Source: Paenarthrobacter sp. PH39-S1 (GTDB taxonomy: Bacteria > Actinomycetota > Actinomycetes > Actinomycetales > Micrococcaceae). From it: 39,875 bases of DNA. Positions 24,035-30,458 of this stretch are shown here, piece by piece. The DNA is taken from assembly GCF_030063245.1 (NCBI RefSeq), contig NZ_JASISR010000011.1:1-39875 (forward strand). The letters run 5' to 3'. Position numbers and translations under genes: made by a program. Each line of letters begins with the position of its first letter. Position 1 is the stretch's first letter. The notes below the pieces were generated by a model. It was not told the origin of the DNA. It worked only from the letters and a program-made list of their open reading frames with translations, and did no database searches.

Positions 24035-24067
24035 AAGGGGCGGCGGCCACAATGGCCGCCGCCCCTT
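24035..24067 (-). terminator. Terminator of the rpmB-rpmG-rpsN cluster
   Basis: AAGGGGCGGCGGCCA at 24035-24049 and its exact complement at 24053-24067 form a 15-bp stem with a 3-nt loop, 36 nt past the rpsN stop at 24103. This is a strong intrinsic-type hairpin. Confidence 0.8.
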
Positions 24068-24102
24068 CACGATGGAACGTCAGTTTCTGCAAGCGCCGCT
24101 GA

Positions 24103-24408
24103 TTACCAGCTGGACTTGGTGATGCCGGGCAGCTCGCCCCGGTGTGCCATGTCGCGGAAACGGACACGGGAGATACCGAACTTCTGGAGCGTGCCACGGG
24201 GCCGTCCGTCGATCGTGTCGCGGTTGCGCAGACGCACCGGCGATGCGTTGCGCGGAAGCTTCTGCAGGCCCAGACGTGCGGCCTCGCGGGCCTCGTCGGT
24301 GGCGTTCGCGTCGACCAGAGTCTTCTTCAACTCGAGGCGCTTGGCGGCGTAACGCTCAACGATGACTTTACGCTGTTCGTTCTTTGCAATCATTGACTTC
24401 TTAGCCAT
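24103..24408 (-). CDS. rpsN: 30S ribosomal protein S14, zinc-independent form
   Basis: A 101-residue S14 starting [20 protein letters not shown] and ending [17 protein letters not shown]. It is the long form without the CxxC...CxxC zinc ribbon of the 61-residue type-Z S14. In actinobacteria this version is usually the zinc-starvation paralog that replaces the zinc-binding protein in the small subunit. It is the last gene of a cluster with two similar paralogs (L28, L33), 4 nt after the L33 stop. Whether a zinc-binding S14 exists elsewhere in the genome cannot be seen here. Confidence 0.95.
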   Translation of the reverse strand: MAKKSMIAKNEQRKVIVERYAAKRLELKKTLVDANATDEAREAARLGLQKLPRNASPVRLRNRDTIDGRPRGTLQKFGISRVRFRDMAHRGELPGITKSSW

Positions 24409-24412
24409 ATGT

Positions 24413-24580
24413 TTAGCGCTCCTCTCGGAATTCGACGTGCTGGCGGATCTTGGGATCGTACTTCTTCAGAACCAGACGGTCCGGGTCGTTACGACGGTTT
24501 TTGCGGGTGACGTAAGTGAAACCGGTACCCGCGGTGCTCTTGAGCTTGATGATCGGACGTACGTCCCTGTCTTTTGCCAT
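24413..24580 (-). CDS. rpmG: 50S ribosomal protein L33, zinc-independent form
   Basis: A 55-residue L33 that reads [20 protein letters not shown] and ends [17 protein letters not shown]. The four Cys of the zinc-binding form are absent, so this is the C-minus paralog. Its ATG overlaps the TAA of rpmB by one base (TAATG), giving translational coupling. L33 sits near the E site of the large subunit. The downstream neighbour is rpsN. Confidence 0.95.
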   Translation of the reverse strand: MAKDRDVRPIIKLKSTAGTGFTYVTRKNRRNDPDRLVLKKYDPKIRQHVEFREER

Positions 24581-24816
24581 TAGAGCTTCACCCCGCGTGC
24601 CTGGATCTGCGCGACGACGGCGTCAATACCGCGCACGTCGATGGTCTTGATGCCACGGACCGAAAGGGTCAGGGTGACATTGCGGCGCAGGGACGGAACC
24701 CAGTAGCGCTTCTTCTGAATGTTCGGATCGAACCGACGCTTGTTGCGTCGATGCGAGTGCGAAATGCTGTGCCCAAAGCCCGGCTCGGCTCCAGTCACTT
24801 GGCAGTGAGCTGCCAT
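24580..24816 (-). CDS. rpmB: 50S ribosomal protein L28, alternative form
   Basis: A 78-residue L28 beginning [20 protein letters not shown] and followed by [20 protein letters not shown], the usual family block. It has a single Cys (Cys5), so it cannot form the four-Cys site of zinc-binding L28. It is the first gene of the rpmB-rpmG-rpsN cluster, whose combination of C-minus paralogs is the classic zinc-limitation set. GGAGG 6 nt upstream of the ATG supports the start. Confidence 0.95.
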   Translation of the reverse strand: MAAHCQVTGAEPGFGHSISHSHRRNKRRFDPNIQKKRYWVPSLRRNVTLTLSVRGIKTIDVRGIDAVVAQIQARGVKL

Positions 24817-24827
24817 GACTATCCTCC

Positions 24828-24843
24828 AAAAAATGAATGTTCA
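24828..24843. promoter_or_regulatory. Weak candidate Zur site before rpmB
   Basis: AAAAAATGAATGTTCA sits directly upstream of the rpmB ribosome binding site. It shares the AAAATGA half with actinobacterial Zur boxes (TGAAAATCATTTTCA type), but the dyad is poor. The site is proposed mainly because the cluster is expected to be Zur-controlled. Confidence 0.2.
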
Positions 24844-25173
24844 GCGGTTTTACCCGCCATGAAATGCGTTCAGGGGCGTCCCTGGCCGGCAACCGAAGCA
24901 GCCGAGGTAATGGCGATTCCGCGCAACTTGAGCCCCTAACTACCGGCCTCCGGGAGATGAATCCCGGCAACCGGAGCAATTGCGCACGCTCCGCGCCACC
25001 TGACGCCTGTCCATTCTATGAGCTGGGGCGGATTAAGACCAATCGGTCGGTCGCCCCGCTAGTCCGCCCCCGGTGCCGCCGGCTGAGCAGCAGATACTTC
25101 TTCGGGGCCGCATTACGACGTCTTCCTCCCCGACGGATGTGCCTGAGGTGCTGGGAATTGGGTGGCGTGTGGG
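24844..25173. other. 330-nt stretch without a recognised gene
   Basis: Upstream of rpmB and downstream of the SGNH hydrolase stop. It presumably carries the rpmB promoter. No frame has family features and no strong hairpin is evident. Confidence 0.4.
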
Positions 25174-25956
25174 TCAGGATGCTGGGGGCGTGTGAAGTTC
25201 CGGCCACCGCGGACTCAGGGCGTCGCCGGAGGAGACGCCACGCAGCCGCCGGCTAATCCACGGTCCCACGTATTCGCGCGCCCATTGGGCATTGGCCGCG
25301 GCCACCTTCAACCGGCTGAGCACCGGCAGAGGCTCCAGTTCCGGGACTTCCACCACGGATTCCCGGTCCAGCACAGCCAGCACCCGCCGGGCCATATTAA
25401 TGTGTCCCGGCGTGGACATGTGCATGCGATCCACGCTCCACATTCGCGGGTCGTCGTATTCATCAAAACGCCAGTAGTCCACCGTCAACGCGTCGTGCTT
25501 ATCGGCTACCTCCCGCACCAGCTCGTTATAAATCGCGGTCCGCCCCCGGGTTTTCCCGAAAACCCCGGAGGCCTTGGAATCGAAGCCGGTGAACATCAGC
25601 ACCGCAGCACCGGTGGCGCGGAGTTTGGCGATGCCGCGGCTGTAATCCCCCATTAGTGCGTCGATGTCGACTTTGGGCCGCAGAATGTCATTGGCTCCGG
25701 CGTAGATACTGACAAGAGTGGGGCCCAGCACCACGGCGGCATCGATCTGTTCACTCAGTACCTGCCGCATTTTCTTCCCGCGGATGGCCAAATTTGCATA
25801 CCCGAGACCAGGTTCACCGGGCGCGAAGGACTTGGCGAGCTGTTCCGCCACCCGGTCCGCCCAACCGCGGCAACCGTGTGGCAGCACCGGATCGGTGTCA
25901 CCCATGCCTTCGGTGAAAGAATCCCCGAGTGCCACGTATTTCGCCGTAAATTCCAC
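25174..25956 (-). CDS. SGNH/GDSL hydrolase
   Basis: A 260-residue esterase/lipase-like protein of the SGNH fold. Block I is YVALGDSFTEG with the nucleophile Ser13, block III is GAND at 87-90 (oxyanion Asn89), and block V is SVDRMHMS with Asp176 and His179 completing the triad. The motif following Asp (WSVDRMHMSTPGH) is that of bacterial lysophospholipase-like members. No signal peptide is present when it starts at GTG 25956 (GAGGTAAG just upstream); an extended frame to 26292 has no features. The substrate is unknown. Confidence 0.9.
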   Translation of the reverse strand: MEFTAKYVALGDSFTEGMGDTDPVLPHGCRGWADRVAEQLAKSFAPGEPGLGYANLAIRGKKMRQVLSEQIDAAVVLGPTLVSIYAGANDILRPKVDIDALMGDYSRGIAKLRATGAAVLMFTGFDSKASGVFGKTRGRTAIYNELVREVADKHDALTVDYWRFDEYDDPRMWSVDRMHMSTPGHINMARRVLAVLDRESVVEVPELEPLPVLSRLKVAAANAQWAREYVGPWISRRLRGVSSGDALSPRWPELHTPPAS

Positions 25957-26449
25957 ACTTACCTCCGTCTCGGGGAACTGGATACCTAATCCTATGATCA
26001 ATACCACCCTGGCTTGGAAGGTGCCGCCGAACCCCGTTCCCCTTGTACCCCGTTCAGGAGCAGCTACCCGCGCACCGAGTCGGGTTCCGGGATGCGTTAC
26101 GCGCTGGTTTCCTGCAGCAGACCGCCGCCAGCGGCAGGCCGGAAGGTTCCCCGAAACGGGGGGGGTCTCTGTTCGTGTAGGCAGCGGTTGCCGGCCTTGA
26201 GACGGTTCCAGCGCGGGAGCTCTTGGTGCGCATCCAGCGGCCGACGACGAGATCAGCGGATGCACACCGAGGGCGGCCGACAACAGTTTCACCTTCCCGG
26301 CCGCCCGAGCAGCTTCAGCGCTTCGATTTAACCGTCACCCTTCGCGGCCCCCACTCCGGTTCAGCTGCGGTTACGATTGGTGGCAACCGCCGAATCCGGC
26401 CGGATCCCAAACCGACCTCTCCGGAGATCCTTGACATAGAGAGCACCTC
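25957..26449. other. 493-nt divergent intergenic region
   Basis: Between the SGNH hydrolase and the small acidic gene. A plus-strand segment around 26057-26180 reads VQEQLPAHRVGFRDALRAGF, QQTAASGRPEGSPKRGG and then stops; it has a codon-like look but no start and no known family, so it may be a gene remnant. It includes an eight-G run. Nothing else is supportable. Confidence 0.35.
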
Positions 26450-26686
26450 ATGCCCACCAACCTGCGCCTCACCCCGAACGACGCGTTTCCCGAAAATCTC
26501 GACAAGATCGCGGACAAGAAACTGCAGATCCTCGACAGCCAGATACAGCGCCAGCTTGACCGCGAATATGTCGTGGTTGGCGAACCGAACCCGGAGACGG
26601 AGTTCCGGCACTATGAAATTGACGAAGAATTCGTCGAGCGGGAGAGCGCTGAGAGCGCTGAGAGCGCCGCTCCAACTAACGCCTAG
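26450..26686 (+). CDS. Small acidic hypothetical protein
   Basis: A 78-residue acidic protein with an amphipathic centre (NLDKIADKKLQILDSQIQRQ), then REYVVVGEPNPETEFRHYEI. The C-terminus is ESAESAESA, encoded by three tandem copies of a 9-nt GAGAGCGCT-like unit, so its length probably varies between strains. GAGAG lies 8 nt before the ATG. I do not recognise a domain. Residues 15-55 could form a short coiled coil. Confidence 0.65.
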   Translation: MPTNLRLTPNDAFPENLDKIADKKLQILDSQIQRQLDREYVVVGEPNPETEFRHYEIDEEFVERESAESAESAAPTNA

Positions 26687-26770
26687 AGGCCTGCCGCCAC
26701 CTTCCGGGACGAAGCCGACACCCTTCAGCCGCCGGTGAAACCGTGAATGTCCGAGCCAGCTGATAGACCA

Positions 26771-26792
26771 CTTGGTACCACTACCAAGGAGG
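26771..26792 (+). promoter_or_regulatory. Hairpin overlapping the ribosome binding site of the DUF7715/DUF3024 gene
   Basis: CTTGGTA at 26771-26777 and TACCAAG at 26782-26788 form a perfect 7-bp stem with a 4-nt loop. The last three bases of the right arm are the AAG of AAGGAGG (26786-26792), the ribosome binding site for ATG 26798. Folding would partly hide it. The palindrome could alternatively be a protein operator. Confidence 0.5.
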
Positions 26793-26797
26793 CTGTC

Positions 26798-27607
26798 ATG
26801 AAACTACTCGTTGCCACTGCCCTGACCCAGGGTGAGCGGCAGAACGACTATTGCTTCGCCGTCGAAGGTGAACTGGTATTTATCCTTCCGCCGTGCGCCG
26901 CAGACCGGAAGGATCCCGACGGGCCGTGCGGCTGCGGCCGGCGGTTTGCCGGCCTGGTCTCGCAACACGCGACGACGACGGCGAGGGTCACCGATGTGCC
27001 CGACGCCACCGCGCGGAACTATACAGAGGCGTTACGGAGCGGAATAAAGGACCAGGGATATCCGACAGACGGGGTAACCGATCTGTCCAACGGTCTCCTG
27101 GAACTGGCCTCGTACTGGCCGTTCGGCTCCGTCATCGAACGGCGCCTGGATCAATTCGCCCGCCGGGCGCTGTTTCACCCCATCAACGGCGCCGACCCTA
27201 ATATCGCACCATCGGTTCACACGATCCCCGACGCCGATCTACTGGTTATTAGAACCAGATGCGCGGCCAAGGTACGCGAGACTGACGGATCCGGTTTCCC
27301 TATCGACGTTCTGGCAAGGGGCCGGGACGTGACCCTGCTGGAGTACCGTTTATGGCCCTCCAACCGTCCTGGTGAGGAATTCACGTGGACGTACAGGCCT
27401 GCCGCCCGGCTACGGTATTTGGGCAGTTCTGGAGAGTGGCAGCTGTTGTGGACCAGTGGAATGAACCAGTGGCACAGCTATGCCACGCTGCCCCGCAGTG
27501 TGCAGGTCGCCGAGCTGCTGGATGAGATTGATGCGGACCCGCACATGCTGCTCCGGGCCAGCAGACCGTCATCCATTCCCTTTATCGAGAGGCGCCGGCC
27601 GTGCTGA
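26798..27607 (+). CDS. DUF7715-like / DUF3024-like fusion protein
   Basis: A 269-residue protein of unknown function. The N-terminal domain (about 1-115) begins MKLLVATALTQGERQNDYCF and contains ILPPCAADRKDPDGPCGCGR, whose three Cys suggest a metal site; it resembles the DUF7715 domain. The C-terminal domain (about 155-262) has the DUF3024 pattern: FTWTYRPAARLRYLGSSGEW, then WTSGMNQWHSYATLP and VAELLDEIDADP. Both names are from memory and need a profile search. ATG 26798 has AAGGAGG 5 nt upstream; a GTG-type extension to 26747 lacks it. The end overlaps the EVE-domain gene by 7 nt, so the two are one operon. Confidence 0.7.
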   Translation: MKLLVATALTQGERQNDYCFAVEGELVFILPPCAADRKDPDGPCGCGRRFAGLVSQHATTTARVTDVPDATARNYTEALRSGIKDQGYPTDGVTDLSNGLLELASYWPFGSVIERRLDQFARRALFHPINGADPNIAPSVHTIPDADLLVIRTRCAAKVRETDGSGFPIDVLARGRDVTLLEYRLWPSNRPGEEFTWTYRPAARLRYLGSSGEWQLLWTSGMNQWHSYATLPRSVQVAELLDEIDADPHMLLRASRPSSIPFIERRRPC

Positions 27608-28071
27608 ATTACTGGTTAGGTGTAGTCAGCGCGGACCACGTGGCCCGGGGCGTACAGCTGGGGATTGCGCAGGTCGATCATGGCAAACCGGGAGCGTTTC
27701 GCCGGATGCTCCCCGGCGATGGCCTTGTTTATTACTCACCCCGAACCAGCCTGCTGGACGGCCTGATGCTGCAAGCCTTCACCGCCGTGGGACGGATAGC
27801 CGACGGCGACCCGTGGCAGGCCGACGAAGGCCAGTTCCAGCCGTGGCGGCGGCGGGTGACATACGACGACGGTGCGCCGGTGCCGCTACAGGCGCTCAAG
27901 CCACGCCTGCAGCTAACGCAGGAGAAGAACTGGGGCTACGCACTGCGTCGAGGTGTGATCCCCCTGGCCGAGGAGGACTTTATTCTGATTCATGCGGCCA
28001 TGCTCAATGTCGCCAGCGGAAAACCGCAGCCGCAGTCATGGAAGCATCCCGATCAGGATAGCGAGGGCTGA
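27601..28071 (+). CDS. EVE domain-containing protein
   Basis: A 156-residue protein consisting of one EVE (PUA/YTH-like) domain: NYWLGVVSADHVARGVQLGI at the start, then FRRMLPGDGLVYYSPRTSL, ALKPRLQLTQEKNWGYALRR and EEDFILIHAAM at the end. EVE domains bind modified bases in DNA or RNA and occur in modification-dependent restriction and in RNA metabolism. Alone it has no catalytic domain. Its GTG lies 7 nt inside the upstream gene, so the two are translated together, which suggests a joint function. The aromatic cage residues (Trp, Tyr) seem preserved. Confidence 0.85.
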   Translation: MLNYWLGVVSADHVARGVQLGIAQVDHGKPGAFRRMLPGDGLVYYSPRTSLLDGLMLQAFTAVGRIADGDPWQADEGQFQPWRRRVTYDDGAPVPLQALKPRLQLTQEKNWGYALRRGVIPLAEEDFILIHAAMLNVASGKPQPQSWKHPDQDSEG

Positions 28072-28128
28072 GGGCTTGGTGACGGACGATGATAGAGGAG
28101 TGAATCCTAACTCCGCGACACCGACCAC

Positions 28129-29604
28129 GTGCTGATCCGCAGGGCCCGGCCAAAGCAACAGGTCCCAGAACAAAAGGGTGCAGGGCAAAAGGGTGCAGGG
28201 CAAAAGGCGGAAATCTCGCGGGTGGGCATTTGGGGAACCAAGTACCGCAAGGCGACGGTGGGCCTGTTCAGTCTGGCCTTTCTCGTCGCGTATTCCGTCT
28301 CCGCCATCACCACGGCGATGCCCCGGGCAGCGCAGGAACTGCAGGGCTTTCCACTCTACGGCCTGGCCTTTGCTGTCACCATGGCGACCTCCGTGGTCGC
28401 GATGGCCTTCGCGGCGCCATGGATTGACCACTCCGGGCCGGGCGTGCCCCTGATGGCAGGCATCGCGGTGGATTGCCTGGGCCTGCTGGTGGCTGCCGCC
28501 GCGCCCACCATGGAAGTCCTCGTGGCAGGGCGCGCCATTCAGGGTCTGGGCGCCGGGCTGGAGGGCGTGGCCCTGTATGTGGTGATTGCCCGCGTTTTCC
28601 CGGCCGCCCTGCGGGCTAAGATGTTTGCCGCGCTTGCTGCCGCCTGGGTGCTGCCTTCAATTGTCGGGCCTGCGATCAGCGGAGCTGTGACTGATCAGTT
28701 CGGCTGGCGCTGGGTGTTCGTCTCCGTTCCCTTCCTGGCCGTCTTCGCCGTGGCACTGGTCCGCTCCGGCACCCGCGGTATGAACATGACCGCTCCGACC
28801 CGCGCTACGGTGTCCCGGATCAGGCTTCATCGTTGGGGCGTGCCCCAACTGCGCATTCCCCAACTGCGGCTTGCTCCGGTATGGCGTCGGCCCGGCTGGG
28901 CCCTTGCATCTGCCGTCGCAGTGCTGGTCCTGGGGAACGCAGCCCAGCGCACGCAACCCTGGTGGCCCGTGGAACTCAGCGTTGCCGTCGTCGTCCTGAT
29001 TCTCGCCGTACCCAGATTGCTGCCGCAGGGAACCTGGCGTTCACGACGCGGCATGCCCTCGCTGATCCTGATGCGCGCGCTGATTGGCACCGCGTTCACG
29101 CTGGGCGATGTGTATCTGCCGCTGCTGATGATTCAGCAGCGCGGGCTGCCGGCGTGGCTTGCCGGGCTATCGCTCACCGTAGGTGGCATTACCTGGTTCA
29201 CCGGTTCCTGGTTTGCCGGCCGCGGCGTCGTGGCACCGCATGGCCGGCTGATGCTCGGGGCGCTGGGAATCCTGCTGGGCGTGGTGATTTGCGCCCTGGT
29301 GGTGCTGCCGACCACGCCCGTGTGGATCGCGTGGCTGGGCTGGGCCTTCGCCGGGCTAGGGATGGGTATGGCCTACCCGACGCAGTCCGTCCTGGTGCTG
29401 GAGCAGTCGCCGCCCGCGGACCAGGGAAGCAATGCTTCCGCCCTGCAGTTGAACGAGACGCTGACCACCGCCGCCGTGCTGGGTGCGGTGGGTGCAGTCT
29501 TTGCCGCCCTGCTGGTCAATCCGGAGGCTGGTTTCGCCGTGGCATTTGGCGTCGCCGCGCTGCTGGCCCTCGCCGCGGGACTGGCCGCCCGGCGTGCCGG
29601 CTAA
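28129..29604 (+). CDS. MFS transporter
   Basis: A 491-residue major facilitator with about 12-14 helices. KATVGLFSLAFLVAYSVSAI starts helix one, GRAIQGLGAGLEGVALYVVI is the helix-four signature of drug-exporter-like members, and MAYPTQSVLVLEQSPPADQG lies in the second half. The first 30 residues are low-complexity, coded by a tandem 15-nt repeat (28171-28200). The GTG at 28129 has no ribosome binding site, so a later start such as GTG 28225 (VGIWGTKYRKATVG) is as likely. A cytoplasmic insert has a near repeat (VPQLRIPQLRL). The substrate is unknown. Confidence 0.88.
   Translation: MLIRRARPKQQVPEQKGAGQKGAGQKAEISRVGIWGTKYRKATVGLFSLAFLVAYSVSAITTAMPRAAQELQGFPLYGLAFAVTMATSVVAMAFAAPWIDHSGPGVPLMAGIAVDCLGLLVAAAAPTMEVLVAGRAIQGLGAGLEGVALYVVIARVFPAALRAKMFAALAAAWVLPSIVGPAISGAVTDQFGWRWVFVSVPFLAVFAVALVRSGTRGMNMTAPTRATVSRIRLHRWGVPQLRIPQLRLAPVWRRPGWALASAVAVLVLGNAAQRTQPWWPVELSVAVVVLILAVPRLLPQGTWRSRRGMPSLILMRALIGTAFTLGDVYLPLLMIQQRGLPAWLAGLSLTVGGITWFTGSWFAGRGVVAPHGRLMLGALGILLGVVICALVVLPTTPVWIAWLGWAFAGLGMGMAYPTQSVLVLEQSPPADQGSNASALQLNETLTTAAVLGAVGAVFAALLVNPEAGFAVAFGVAALLALAAGLAARRAG
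28171..28200. repeat. Two tandem 15-nt repeats at the MFS N-terminus
   Basis: CAAAAGGGTGCAGGG occurs at 28171-28185 and 28186-28200, followed by a partial third copy (CAAAAGG). If translated they give QKGAGQKGAGQK. Copy number may vary between strains, and the repeat may instead be the 5' untranslated region. Confidence 0.85.
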
Positions 29605-29673
29605 GATCCCTACGGGGCCTCAGCGCATTTTGCGCAGCTCAAGCGATTGGCGCGGCTCAGCACTTGAAACACC

Positions 29674-29815
29674 TCAGGCGTGCTCGGCCTTGCCGAGCCG
29701 CCAGTAACCCATGGATGCCACGCGATCGGGCTGGACGCCTGCATTGCGGACCAAATACCGGTGCAGCTCGCGCACCATCCCGGCTTCACCAGCGATCGCT
29801 GCGCCTGCTCTCAGC
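29674..29815 (-). pseudogene. Siderophore-interacting protein C-terminal remnant
   Basis: On the minus strand the 3' end of a ferric-siderophore reductase-like (SIP) gene remains: AIAGEAGMVRELHRYLVRNA, then GVQPDRVASMGYWRLGKAEHA and TGA at 29676-29674. The GEA...VRxLRRYL...GYWRLG pattern is the characteristic C-terminus of SIP flavoproteins. Upstream of about 29815 the frame becomes featureless Gly/Ala/Arg sequence, so the FAD and NAD(P)H domains are lost. Part of the 410-nt space between the MFS gene and the DUF6457-like gene is thus an old gene scar. Confidence 0.65.
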
Positions 29816-30014
29816 CCGAGCGCAGTCCCGCCGCTCCCTACTCCGGCGCCGTCGCGCCCGCTCCCAGGTGACCTCTCGCCCGGAAGGAGCGAAGGAGAAG
29901 CGTTGTGCAATGCCGCCTCGGATGCTATTCCTTGAGGGCAGGGTCTTGTGCGGGTCGGACCGCGGAAGGTCCTTCACGAGAACAAAAGGTACCGAACCAG
30001 ACAAAGGAGCAGCG
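29816..30014. other. Leader region of the DUF6457-like gene
   Basis: No coding frame is convincing. A small stem GGACC-N6-GGTCC lies around 29957-29972. AAAGGAG at 30003-30009 serves the ATG at 30015. Confidence 0.35.
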
Positions 30015-30332
30015 ATGACTGACCACGACGACGAGGAGCAGGCTCTGGCCCATTGGGGCCATCGACTCTCTCAGGCGCTGCAGATTTTGGATTTGGAGGT
30101 CGACCAGAAATTGATTCTCCGGCTGGCCGATGAGTCCGGCCGGTCGGTGGGTCCCTCCGCAGGCCCCATCAGCACCTTCGTCGTCGGCTATGCCGCGGCG
30201 CTGGCTGCCACCAGCGGCCATGTCGACCCGCAGGCTGCGGTGAGGTCCGCCGTCGACACCGCCCTGAAGCTGTGTGAGGACGGAACGCCCGGCGGCCCCG
30301 ACACGGAAGGATGGGCCGGCACGGCGCAGTAG
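30015..30332 (+). CDS. DUF6457-like small protein
   Basis: A 105-residue acidic, mostly helical protein. It has WGHRLSQALQILDLEVDQKL followed by PSAGPISTFVVGYAAALAAT and DPQAAVRSAVDTALKLCED. The pattern matches the DUF6457 domain, which I recall near or fused to molybdenum-cofactor guanylyltransferases. The context agrees: it converges on a molybdopterin oxidoreductase. ATG 30015 has AAAGGAG 5 nt upstream. Its biochemical role is unknown; a chaperone or cofactor-insertion role for the oxidoreductase is inference. Confidence 0.75.
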   Translation: MTDHDDEEQALAHWGHRLSQALQILDLEVDQKLILRLADESGRSVGPSAGPISTFVVGYAAALAATSGHVDPQAAVRSAVDTALKLCEDGTPGGPDTEGWAGTAQ

Positions 30333-30458
30333 CGCGCCGACAAATTACGGAAGGCCACCCTCCCGCCGTCGCCCGTCAACCACCTCCCCGTCGCCCGTCA
30401 GCCGCAGTCAGTCCGCGCGCGCCGTCCGTTGCCGTCGCCGTTGCCGTCGCCGCTGCCG

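Noticed and set aside
26014-26331. 105-codon plus-strand open frame between the SGNH hydrolase and the small acidic gene
   Set aside because: Pro/Arg/Ser-rich with no domain and no ribosome binding site. A different frame in the same place looks more coding-like but has no start, so neither is called a gene.
28833-30014. Extended frame upstream of the DUF6457-like protein, running through the MFS gene
   Set aside because: It is an out-of-frame Arg-rich read of the MFS coding sequence. A strong ribosome binding site at 30003-30009 and homology fix the start at 30015.
30333-30458. GTTGCCGTCGCC-type repeats as a regulatory array
   Set aside because: This is short GC-rich simple sequence between convergent genes with irregular spacing. 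Slippage explains it.
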